Part shown: piece by piece, positions 8,459-18,300 of the stretch
How positions within the stretch are numbered: position 1 is the stretch's first letter
Layout of the letters: each line of letters opens with the position of its first letter
Assembly (NCBI GenBank): GCA_002839855.1
Contig: PGYV01000002.1
Location: forward strand, 267,125-331,124
Source of the DNA: Candidatus Goldiibacteriota bacterium HGW-Goldbacteria-1
Lineage (GTDB): Bacteria; Oederibacteriota; PGYV01
DNA: 64,000 nt
Reading direction: 5' to 3'
The notes under the pieces: model-generated
Told to the model about the DNA's origin: nothing
Database searches by the model: none
The model's input: only the letters and a program-made list of their open reading frames with translations
Position numbers and translations under genes: made by a program

Positions 8459-9103
8459 GTGGGTGATGAGGAAAATATTAAAAAGCCGGATGAATTGCGC
8501 GATGAACTGGAAGAGTTAAAAAAAGAGAATGAGGACCTTAAACTGCTTTATGATACTATTGTAAAGCACGCTACGACACTTGAAAACGACCTTGAAAAAA
8601 AACTGCGTGAAATTACGGTAATGTCGGTGACCGATTCCCTTACGAATATATTTAACCGCAGGAAATTTACGGACAGCCTTCTTTTTGAAGTGAAAGGCGC
8701 TTTAAAAAACAGCACCCCTCTTGCGCTTATCATATTTGACATAGATAATTTTAAGCAGATAAATGATAAATACGGCCATGATTACGGTGATTTTGTCCTT
8801 GTGACGTCGGTAAGCATAATAAAAAAAGTGCTTTTGAAAAATTCTATTTTTGCCAGGTGGGGCGGCGATGAATTTACAATTCTGCTGCCGGGAACCAATG
8901 CCGCGCAGGCGGTAAAAATAGCGGAAGCGGCGCGGGAAGAACTTCATAATCACTATCTGAATATTCACAGGGAAGTATCGTGCAGTTTTGGCGTGACGGA
9001 ACTGCTTTCAACTGACAATATTAAAAGTTTCATAGTAAGGGCTGATAACGCGCTGTATGACGCTAAGAATAACGGCCGCAACAGCGTTAAATGTTTTTTA
9101 TAA
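8459..9103 (+). CDS. diguanylate cyclase, SiaD-like
   Basis: The 214-residue cytosolic protein has an N-terminal coiled coil (about 5-50, rich in Glu, Lys and Leu) and a GGDEF domain: DSLTNIFNRRKF near 60, FDIDNFKQIND near 95 and an intact ARWGGDEF near 130, so it should be catalytically competent. The position of the inhibitory RxxD site upstream of GGDEF reads LKNS, so classical product inhibition is probably absent. The start is GTG, the only in-frame start behind the AAAAGGGG site. It closes the sia-like cassette; c-di-GMP made here would be controlled by the preceding switch protein. Confidence 0.85.
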   Translation: MGDEENIKKPDELRDELEELKKENEDLKLLYDTIVKHATTLENDLEKKLREITVMSVTDSLTNIFNRRKFTDSLLFEVKGALKNSTPLALIIFDIDNFKQINDKYGHDYGDFVLVTSVSIIKKVLLKNSIFARWGGDEFTILLPGTNAAQAVKIAEAAREELHNHYLNIHREVSCSFGVTELLSTDNIKSFIVRADNALYDAKNNGRNSVKCFL

Positions 9104-9134
9104 CAGGATTATAATTACAAGGAAAACAGATGGC

Positions 9135-9297
9135 TTGACATATCACTAAAATGGTAGTAATCTTATATTGAAATAAAAGATGAATCAAAAGGCTTTTTGC
9201 CTGACGGTGAATCTTCGGTTATTAAATTTATTGTGCTGAGTTGAAAGGGTTAAAACCCGACTGCAAAGGCAAGATAATAGTTAATCTTATTTATATT
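9135..9297 (+). ncRNA. candidate structured leader RNA before the hydrogenase-regulator/hydG genes
   Basis: A TTGACA at 9135-9140 (with only a weak -10) precedes ~160 bases without an open frame. Local pairings are visible: AGGC/GCCT near 9190-9202, GGGT/ACCC near 9258-9269, and GATAAT at 9283-9288 with ATTATC at 9295-9300, which would compete with the terminator stem. The region resembles no riboswitch I can name with confidence. It leads into an intrinsic terminator placed directly before the next gene, the arrangement of an attenuator. Confidence 0.35.
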
Positions 9298-9330
9298 ATC
9301 CCCGCGCTTTCGGTGCGGGGATTTTTTTTT
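9298..9330 (+). terminator. intrinsic terminator inside the hydG-operon leader
   Basis: ATCCCCGCGC pairs with GGTGCGGGGAT around a short TTTCG-type loop and is followed by nine T. It ends only 20 bases before the ATG of the next gene, leaving no room for a promoter in between. It is either the end of the GGDEF transcript with regulated read-through, or a true attenuator. Confidence 0.85.
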
Positions 9331-9350
9331 AGTATAAAAAGGAGGAAGTT

Positions 9351-9620
9351 ATGGAAACCAGAATTGCTGTTGTAAGCATAATTGTTGAAGAAGCAAAGGT
9401 GTCAGAGGAACTAAATGCCATAATTCATGAATATAGAAGTTATATTATAGGCCGGATGGGTATTCCATATCAGAAACATAATCTTGCGGTTATAAGTATA
9501 GTGATGGATGCGCCAAATGACATTATAAGCGCTTTTTCCGGAAAGGTTGGAATGCTGCCTGATGTGACGGCTAAAACCGCTTATTCAAGGGTGTTAAGTG
9601 ATACAGAAGTTAAAAAATAA
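9351..9620 (+). CDS. TM1266-family iron-only hydrogenase system regulator
   Basis: The 89-residue protein looks like a ferredoxin-like/ACT-type fold with the features of the TM1266 family. It starts METRIAVVSIIVEE, the middle reads HKHNLAVISIV-like (KHNLAVISIVMD), and it ends with the GMLPDVTAKTAYS signature. Members are found beside H-cluster maturation genes and are presumed, though not firmly shown, to regulate them. It has a strong AAAAGGAGGAAG site and is followed by hydG 36 bases downstream. It shows no DNA-binding helix-turn-helix, so it may sense a ligand or bind a partner. Confidence 0.85.
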   Translation: METRIAVVSIIVEEAKVSEELNAIIHEYRSYIIGRMGIPYQKHNLAVISIVMDAPNDIISAFSGKVGMLPDVTAKTAYSRVLSDTEVKK

Positions 9621-9656
9621 AATAAACGGTTAAATGACCGCGCGGAGGTATTAATT

Positions 9657-11078
9657 ATGTATAACGTAAAATCCAAAGACGCAAACGAATTTATAGATGA
9701 TGCTGAAGTTCTTGAGTCTGTTGCGCAGGCAAAAATACTTGTTAAGGATAAGAATGCAATTGAAACGATTCTTGAAAAAGCCGAAACCTGCAAAGGGTTA
9801 ACGCACAGGGAAGCCGCCGTTTTGCTTGAAGTTGACGATGATGAAACCCTTGAAAAAATGTATAAGTCCGCGAAGAAAATAAAAGAAAAAATATACGGCA
9901 ACAGGATAGTTTTGTTTGCGCCCCTTTATCTTTCAAATTACTGCGTGAATAACTGCAAATATTGCGGCTATAAATGTACCAATAAGATAGACCGGCTTCA
10001 GCTGTCACAGCAGCAGCTGCGCGAAGAAATTATAGCGCTTGAAGGAATGGGGCATAAACGGCTGCTTTTGGAAGTGGGAGAGGATGATGAAAAATGCCCG
10101 ATAGATTATGTGCTTGAATGCATAAAGACAATTTACGCCGAAAAATTTGAAAATGGTTCTATAAGAAGGGTTAATATAGACATTGCAGCCACAACCGCGG
10201 AAAATTACAAAAAGTTAAAGGACGCGGGAATAGGCACATACCTGCTTTTTCAGGAAACGTATCATAAGCCCACTTATCTTGCTATGCATAAAGGGCCCAA
10301 ACAGAATTATGAATGGCACACGGAAGCCATGGACAGGGCAATGATAGAAGGCGGTATAGATGACGCAGGCATAGGCGTGCTTTATGGGCTTTATGACTAC
10401 CATTACGATACCGTGGCTTTAATAATGCATGCGGAGCATATGGAAGCTGCCGCGGGTGTCGGGCCTCATACAATATCTTTTCCAAGATTATTACCTGCGG
10501 AAGGAATTGATTATAAAAGTTTTCCATATCTGGTAAAGGACAGGGATTTTAAAAAATTAGTAGCTGTAACCCGCCTGGCAGTACCTTATACCGGTATGAT
10601 ACTTACCACAAGAGAAAGCGCTGAATTCCGCAAGGAACTTCTGGATGTGGGATTCTCTCAGATGAGTGCGGGTTCAATAGTCGGGGTGGGCGGATACGCA
10701 AAGCGCGTTAAGGAAGAGAGCAACAATGAAAAGCCGCAGTTTGATGTTGCTGACCACAGAAAACCTATGGATGTTATAAAGGGGCTTGTAAAAGACGGGT
10801 ATATTCCAAGCTACTGTACTGCATGCTATCGCGAGGGAAGAACCGGCGACCGTTTTATGCCGCTGGCAAAATCCGGGCAGATTGGAAACTTCTGCCATCC
10901 AAACGCGCTTTTGACATTTGAAGAATACCTTAAAGACTACGCGGATGATGAACTTAAGGAAATGGGAAGAAAAATGGTGGACAGGGAAATACAGAACGTG
11001 CCGGATAAGACAAGAAGGGAAAAAGCGCTTGCCTATCTTGAACGTATCCGCAAAGGCGAAAGGGATCTGAGATTCTAA
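9657..11078 (+). CDS. hydG: [FeFe]-hydrogenase H-cluster radical SAM maturase HydG
   Basis: HydG cleaves tyrosine with radical SAM chemistry to supply CO and cyanide ligands for the H-cluster. The 473-residue length is normal. The radical SAM cluster motif CVNNCKYC (CX3CX2C) is near residue 96. The second, HydG-specific auxiliary cluster motif CX2C-X22-C is near 387 (CTACYREG to GNFC), which separates it from ThiH. The start has GGAGG at 9644-9648. It pairs with the TM1266 regulator. The partners HydE and HydF are not in this window, while hydA lies 48 kb away, so the maturation genes are scattered. Confidence 0.96.
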   Translation: MYNVKSKDANEFIDDAEVLESVAQAKILVKDKNAIETILEKAETCKGLTHREAAVLLEVDDDETLEKMYKSAKKIKEKIYGNRIVLFAPLYLSNYCVNNCKYCGYKCTNKIDRLQLSQQQLREEIIALEGMGHKRLLLEVGEDDEKCPIDYVLECIKTIYAEKFENGSIRRVNIDIAATTAENYKKLKDAGIGTYLLFQETYHKPTYLAMHKGPKQNYEWHTEAMDRAMIEGGIDDAGIGVLYGLYDYHYDTVALIMHAEHMEAAAGVGPHTISFPRLLPAEGIDYKSFPYLVKDRDFKKLVAVTRLAVPYTGMILTTRESAEFRKELLDVGFSQMSAGSIVGVGGYAKRVKEESNNEKPQFDVADHRKPMDVIKGLVKDGYIPSYCTACYREGRTGDRFMPLAKSGQIGNFCHPNALLTFEEYLKDYADDELKEMGRKMVDREIQNVPDKTRREKALAYLERIRKGERDLRF

Positions 11079-11083
11079 AAAAC

Positions 11084-12118
11084 ATGAAGAATAATATTAA
11101 GCATACGTTATTACTTGCAGTGTTTCTGTTATTGTCAGCCGCTTATCCGGTTTATGCCTCTGATTTGTTCAGCGTGTTACCATGGAACGGATATACAGGC
11201 GCGGTTTCGCTGACTTTTGATGACGGAGACCCCATTCATTTGGACCTTGCGATACCCGAAATGCAGAAACGCGGATTAAAAGGAACGTTTTTTCTGATTG
11301 CCGGAAATACTTCAAGGCAGGAAGAGTGGAAAAAAGCAGCGCGGGACGGAATGGAAATAGGAAATCATTCAATGAACCACAGGCGGGCAGCGGAACTTTC
11401 AGCTGATGATGAAATTACGGAAGTTGACTCTGCCGGAGAAATATTGAAAGAATTATCGGGACAGCCTGTTATTACATTTGCTTATCCGTTTGTTGAAATA
11501 ACTGACGGGCTTAAGGCAAGAATAGAAAAAAACTGCATTGCCGCAAGGGGCGGATATGGGCAGTATAATTATAATTCTGAATCGCAGCCGGATTGGCTTA
11601 ATATATCCAGCCGGACAACGATGACGGATTATGATATTGAAAAATATAAAAGCTGGATTGATCAGGCAATGTATTCGGGGGCGTGGACTGTGTTTATGAT
11701 ACACGCGGTGGAAGGGTCTGACTGGTACCAGCCGGTTCCAAAAAAAACATTCCTGGGAATTCTGGATTATCTTAAAGAAAATGAAAAAGACCTTTGGATT
11801 GCCCCGTTTGGGGAAGTGGCCGCTTATTGGAAAGCTCAGAAAATTCTTGAAAACGCGAAAGTAATAAAAGTAAATAATAATTACTATTTAAAGTGGAGTA
11901 AATCTAAAATTTTTCCATGCGGAGTTATTGTTAAAGTAAAGGTTTATGGCGATAAATTTATTATTTCTCAGGATGGCAGTGAATTAAAACAGATATCACC
12001 GGGGGTCTATCCCGTAATGTTTGATAGCGGAAATCTGGAGTTTCGTAGATTAAAAATGTTGAAAAAGACAGGGCGTGTAATAGAACCTGAATCCCTTGTT
12101 TTAAACGGCAAAATATAG
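11084..12118 (+). CDS. secreted polysaccharide deacetylase (NodB/CE4 family)
   Basis: The 344-residue protein has a signal peptide (about 1-26, ending VYAS) and a NodB-type domain: SLTFDDGDP near 43 with the catalytic and metal Asp pair, GNHSMNH near 93 with the metal-binding His pair, and FAYPFVE near 128. The last ~90 residues form an extra beta-rich segment. It would remove acetyl groups from an envelope or exported polysaccharide. It starts 5 bases after the hydG stop with no clear ribosome site, so it may depend on hydG translation; the functional pairing with hydG is odd. The glucan-synthase gene follows but has its own promoter. Confidence 0.85.
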   Translation: MKNNIKHTLLLAVFLLLSAAYPVYASDLFSVLPWNGYTGAVSLTFDDGDPIHLDLAIPEMQKRGLKGTFFLIAGNTSRQEEWKKAARDGMEIGNHSMNHRRAAELSADDEITEVDSAGEILKELSGQPVITFAYPFVEITDGLKARIEKNCIAARGGYGQYNYNSESQPDWLNISSRTTMTDYDIEKYKSWIDQAMYSGAWTVFMIHAVEGSDWYQPVPKKTFLGILDYLKENEKDLWIAPFGEVAAYWKAQKILENAKVIKVNNNYYLKWSKSKIFPCGVIVKVKVYGDKFIISQDGSELKQISPGVYPVMFDSGNLEFRRLKMLKKTGRVIEPESLVLNGKI

Positions 12119-12228
12119 CGGATAAGATTTATACTAAACGCCATACTTGATTTTATCGGGAAATTTCTGTGTTTTTTGGGTTGTGGGCCGTTTAATAATA
12201 CTCTTATTTTTAAAGCCTTTTCTGCGGT

Positions 12229-12257
12229 TTGCTTGATTTGTATTAGTATGTTATAAT
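12229..12257 (+). promoter_or_regulatory. promoter of the glucan synthase gene
   Basis: A perfect TATAAT at 12252-12257 lies 17 bases after a weak TTGCTT at 12229-12234. The gap 12119-12331 shows nothing else clear. Confidence 0.45.
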
Positions 12258-12331
12258 ACTTATAATTTGACCGTTCAACAAATAATCGGCAGGGCAATAA
12301 TTGTTTTTTTGTTTTAATAAAAGGAGGAGTA

Positions 12332-15300
12332 ATGCGCGGATTTTTTACGGATTTACCCCGAAAAATACAGGAAATTTTTACAATAAATCTGCCGGCAAAA
12401 AAAATAATAAATGAACAGCCTCTAAGGGCTGAACTTTTCAGTATGGATCAGTTTGAACTGCATGCCAAATTTCTGGCAGAGAAACATGATGTAAGCCTGA
12501 AAAAAACCCGGGAAAAACTCCTTATCCGCCTGAAAGATAATGAACAGATACTGCTGCGTACAAATAAAATGCTTAATGAAGCGGATAAAGCAAAAAATAC
12601 CATTACTCCTGCCGGAGAATGGATTCTGGATAATTATTACCTTATAGAAGAACAGATACGCCTTGCGCAGAAATTCTTCCCAAAAGTATACAGCCGCGAA
12701 CTTCCCGGCTTGTCTTCAGGGCCTATGTCCGGTTATCCAAGGGTTTATGATATTGCAATGGAAATAGTATCGCATGGCGACGGCCGTATTGACGTTAAGG
12801 GTTTAACCGCGTTTATTTCATCTTATCAGACAATAAAAAAATTGAAACTTGGAGAGTTATGGGCAATTCCCATTATGCTGCGGCTTGCTCTTATAGAAAA
12901 TCTAAGGCGTGTTTCTGTTTACATGATGGTTACGCAGGTGGACAGGGATAAGGCGGATTACTGGGCAAACAGAATTCTGGAAGTGGCGGTTAAAGATACT
13001 GATAATTATATTCACGAGATAGCGGCAATGGCAAAAGATAATCCCCCCATGTCGGACTCTTTTGTGTCGGAATTTGTAAGGCGGCTTCAGGGGCAGAGCG
13101 CGAACATTGATCTTCCTTTAAACTGGCTGGAAAAGAAACTGTCAGAGCAGGGCGAAACAGTGGAAAGGCTGATACGATCAACCAGCCGTAAACAGGCGGC
13201 TAATCAGGTTTCTATTGCTAATACTATAGAAAGTTTAAGGCTGCTGGAAGGCACCGACTGGCATGAATTTGTTGAAGCGCTAAGCGCTGTTGAAGAGGTT
13301 TTAAGAAAAGACCCGTATGGTGTTTACGGCACAATGTCTTTTGAAACCCGAGATGCATACCGTCATGTCATTGAAAAGTTGGCAAACAAGAGCAGGCTTA
13401 CAGAAGAAGATGTGGCTTTACGGGCTTTGCAGATTGCGTCTCTGGCGGCGGCAGATAATAAGGGTAAAGATGCATCCGCGCATATAGGGTATTATCTTAT
13501 TGACAAAGGGTTAAAACAGCTTTATAGCGAGCTGAAAATAAGGTTTCCTATAAGCGCGCTTTTACAGGCCAAAAAGACGGCATTGTCAATGTCATTATAT
13601 ACGGGGTCTATTGTATTATTTACATGTATCGGTTTAGCGGCAGGTTTGTTTTTAGCGGGCATATTAGGGCTGCGCGGCTGGCTGAATTACGCTATTCTTT
13701 CAATACCCCTTCTTTTTGTCACAAGCCAGACAGTTGTTTCCATTATTAACTGGATATCCACTATTATCGTAAAACCAAATAATCTGCCAAAAATGGATTT
13801 TTCTAAAGCAATAACAGCCGGCGCGCATACGCTTGTAGTTGTGCCCACGCTGCTTAATAACAGGCAGGGGATTGAATCGCTTATAGAAAATCTGGAAGTC
13901 AGCTACCTTGCGAATAAAGATCCGCAAATAAGTTTTGCACTTCTGACTGATTTTAAAGATGCCCTGCAGGAAAACATGCCGGAAGATGAATCGCTTCTGT
14001 CTTTTGTAATCGAAGGGGTAGAAACGTTAAACAACAAATATCCGGGCAAAGACGCTGAAATATTCTATTTTTTTCACAGGAACCGTAAATGGAATCCGCG
14101 TGAAAAGTTGTGGATGGCATATGAAAGAAAAAGGGGAAAACTTTCCGAACTTAACATGCTTCTTAGGGGCAATGGCAAAGATAAATTCAGTGTTATAAAA
14201 GGTGATGTACAGCACCTGCAGGACGTAAAATATGTAATTACGCTGGATACAGATACAAGAATGCCAAGAGATGCGGTGAAAAACCTGGTGTCTATTATCT
14301 GCCATCCGCTTAACAAACCCGTGTATGATGAAGAAAAGAAACGCGTGGTATCCGGATACGGAATTCTTCAGCCAAGGGTGGAAGCCGGCTATCCGGGGGA
14401 AAATCCATCCGCTTTTGTGAAAATTTTTGGCGGCGAAACAGGCATTGACCCGTATACAAAAGCCGTTTCAGATGTTTATCAGGACCTGTTTTTTGAAGGT
14501 TCATTTATAGGAAAAGGCCTTTATGAAGTCGATGCTTTTGAAAAATGTTTAAAAGACCGGCTGCCGGAAAATCTGATACTTAGCCATGATATGCTTGAAG
14601 GGTGTTATGCCCGCTGTGCCCTTGTGACCGAAGTTGAACTGCATGAAAAGTACCCTACGGCATATTTAAAGGATGTCAGCCGCAGGCGCCGCTGGATACG
14701 CGGCGACTGGCAGATAACACAATGGCTGTTTTCAACAGTTCCCGGTTTTAACGGTAAAAAAGTAAAAAATCCGCTGTCTTTTTTATCGCAGTGGAAAATA
14801 CTTGATAACTTAAGGCGCAGCCTTGTTCCTGTCTCTGTTTTTATAATATTTTTATCCGGATGGATAATGTTTAAATCTTCGTGGCCATGGACTATATACA
14901 TTATACTGCTTTCAGGCCTGCCTATACCGGTAAAATTGATGTATGACGCGGGAAGAAAACCGGAAGGCATAAGCATGGAATCCCATATGTCGGCATTATC
15001 TGCTTCGTTAACAAACCGAGGCCTGCAGTTTTTGCTTTCTTTTGTATTTATAGTGTATGAAGCCTATTACAATATCGCAGCCGTGGTTACCACTTTCTGG
15101 CGTAAGTTTATCACGCGCAGTAAGCTGCTGGAATGGAATACTTTCGCGGAAACGGAACTTGCGGGAAATATTACCGCGTTTGATTACGTCAGAAAAATGA
15201 TTGCGGCTCCGTTTGCGGCGTTGTTATGCGCCGCATCGGGATGCGTAAAATCGGACCTGCCTGCGGTTATGATATTGATTTCATGGATGGCTTCTCCTTT

Positions 15301-18300
15301 AGTTGCTTATATTATAAGCAGGCCGGTTTCATTACGCCGCGACGTACTGTCCGCGTCAAAGAAACTCTTTTTAAGGATGTGCGCAAGAAAAACGTGGAGA
15401 TTCTTTGAAGAATTTGTGACCGCCCGAGACAATTTTTTGCCGCCGGATAATTTCCAGGAAGAACCATTGGGCATGCCCGCGCGCAGGACTTCTCCCACAA
15501 ACATTGGGCTGTCTCTTTTGTCCAATCTCACGGCATATGATTTTGGCTACATTTCAATGGCGGTAATGCTTGACAGGACAAAGAAAACACTGGGCACCAT
15601 GAACGCGATGGAAAAATACAGGGGTCATTTTTACAATTGGTACAGCACAGAGACCTTAAAACCCCTGCTTCCGCTGTATATTTCTTCAGTTGACAGCGGC
15701 AATCTTACAGGCAATTTACTTGTTATGCGTTCGGGAATTCTGGAAATGCGCGGGGAAAAGATTATTTCTTTTAAAATAATTGACGGCCTTTTGGATACGC
15801 TTAATTTAATCGTGGAAAGTTTTAAGGAGCCGGTAAAAAACACGTCTGCCGCATCCAGGGAAACCGCTGTAAGAATAGAAGCAAGGCTTAAGCGGATGGG
15901 TGATAAACTTTTATCTGTGCCTGAAACACTTCCGGAATTGCACATGCTGATACGCCATTTGTCAGCCGAGTGTTCCAAAATGATAATTGACCTTGATTTT
16001 ATGGGGCTTGTAAAAACCAAGAAATGGGGCATGGCTTTTGAAAAACATTGTTATCACTGCCTTGAAGATATGGTATATATGGCGCCATGGCTGCAGCTTC
16101 CTACGGAAATACCGGGCATGTGGGATAAAGATGAAGAAAAGCAGAACGAAATGCGCGCTATTTTACGGGAAGAATTAAGGCATCTTGAAACGATACCTGT
16201 TCTTAACGATGCGGCAAGGCTGGAATTAAAACTTATTCCGTTAATAGATAAAATTCTTAACTCTTCTGAATACAGTAATGATGAAAAAACATGGTTTATG
16301 GCTCTTAAAGACGCGGTATCACGCGCGGGGACAAGGGCGTATGAACGGATAGCTATAATTGAAGAACTGGCGCTTTCCTGCGGTGAAATGTCAAATGTTG
16401 AATATGATTTTCTTTATAATAAGTCCAAACATTTGTTTCATATAGGATATAACGCGGGTGAAAGAAAAACTGATGCTTCGTGCTATGACCTTTTAGCGTC
16501 GGAATCTCGCCTGGCAAGTTATATTGCCATTGCTCAGGGAAGCGTTCCTCAGGAACACTGGTTTATGCTTGGAAGGCTGCTGTCAAAACGCGGCGGAGAT
16601 CCGGTTTTGGTATCGTGGGGCGGTTCTATGTTTGAATACCTGATGCCGCTTCTTATAATGCCGGATTACGAAGGTACGCTTCTTAACAGGACTTATAAAG
16701 CCATAGTGGGAAGGCAGATAGACTACGCAAGGCGCAATGAAGTGCCATGGGGCATATCAGAATCAGGATATAATAAAGTTGATGTTACCATGGCTTATCA
16801 GTACCGTTCATTTGGCGTGCCGGATTCTGGCTTTAAAAGGGGATTGGCAGAAGACCTTGTAATTGCCCCATACGCGTCTGCAATGGCTTTAATGGTGGAA
16901 CCGGAAAAAGCATGTGAAAATCTGGAACTTTTGAAAGATAACGGATTTGAAGGGGATTATGGTTTCTATGAAGCCATAGATTACACGCCGGCGCGCCTTG
17001 CCACGGATGAAAATTACTCGGTGGTAAAATCATATATGGCGCATCATCATGGTATGTCGTTTTTATCTTTCGCTTATGTCCTTTTAAACAGGCCTATGCA
17101 AAGGCGTTTTTTGGCTGATCCAATGTTTAAGGCCACAGAACTTCTGCTGCAGGAAAGGGTTCCTGTGGATGTGCCTTTTCTTTATGACACAGAAGTCACA
17201 GGGCCGCTTAGGCAGGTGGAAGAAAGGGAAGCTTTACTGCGTGTATTTACAAATCCGGATACTCCTACGCCGGAAATACACCTTTTATCAAACGGAAAAT
17301 ACAGCGTTATGGTTACAAACGCCGGCGCCGGGTACAGCAGATGGAAAAATATCGCGGTAACCAGATGGCGTGAAGACGCGGCTTTGGATAATGAAGGCAC
17401 ATTTGTGTACTTAAGGGATGTTAAGACCGGGGATTTTTGGTCTGCCGCGCACCAGCCGACACTGAAAAAATCAAAAAATTACGAAGCGGTTTTTTCGCAA
17501 TCACGCGCGGAATTTAAAAGGCGTGATTTTAATATTGACACGCATACAGAGATAGTTGTGTCGCCGGAAGATGACGTGGAATTACGCAGAATCAACATAA
17601 CCAACAGGTCGCGCGATAAACGCCGGATAGAGTTTACCAGCTACGCGGAAGCGGTGCTTAATTATCCTGAAGCGGATCAGGCACACAGCGCTTTCAGCAA
17701 TCTCTTTATACAAACGGAAGTTATTAAACCTTATCAGGCTATAATCTGCGGCAGAAGGCCGCGTTCTGAAAATGAAGCGTATCCTTTTATACTTCATCTT
17801 ATGGCTGTTCATGGCAATTCAACAACGCCCGCTTCATACGAAACTGACCGAAGTAAATTTATAGGGCGCTGCGGTACGACGGCAGACCCCGCGGCAATGC
17901 ACGATAAGGGAGTCCTATCGGGTACTCAAGGGGCGGTAATTGACCCTGTGCTAAGCATACGAGGCTGTGTGGAACTTGATTCCCAGGAATCGGCTGTGAT
18001 TGATTATGTTACGGCAGTATGCGGCAGTATGGAAGACGCAAAAAAACTGATTGAAAAATACAGGGACCGTAACCTTGCGGACAGGGTTTTTAATCTGTCC
18101 TGGACACACGGGCAGGTGGCGCTGCAGCAGATAAACGCGACAGAAGCGGAAGCGCAGCTTTATGGGCGCCTTGCCGGCGCTATTGTATATGCCAATCCGG
18201 CGTGGCGCGCGGCCGCAAGTGTACTTAAAAAGAACCTTAGGGGGCAGCCGGATTTATGGGGGTACAGTATTTCAGGCGACCTGCCTATAGTTCTGGTGCG

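Noticed and set aside
9190-9240. GACGGTGAATC as a cobalamin or other named riboswitch element
   Set aside because: Only a short stretch resembles a box; the surrounding conserved boxes are absent.
9240-9300. Similarity of the hydG leader to the c-di-GMP-I (GEMM) riboswitch core (hairpin followed by GACTGCAAAGGC)
   Set aside because: An extra base breaks the core GACGCAAAG, the tetraloop receptor and second stem do not fit, and the neighbouring GGDEF gene invites over-reading.
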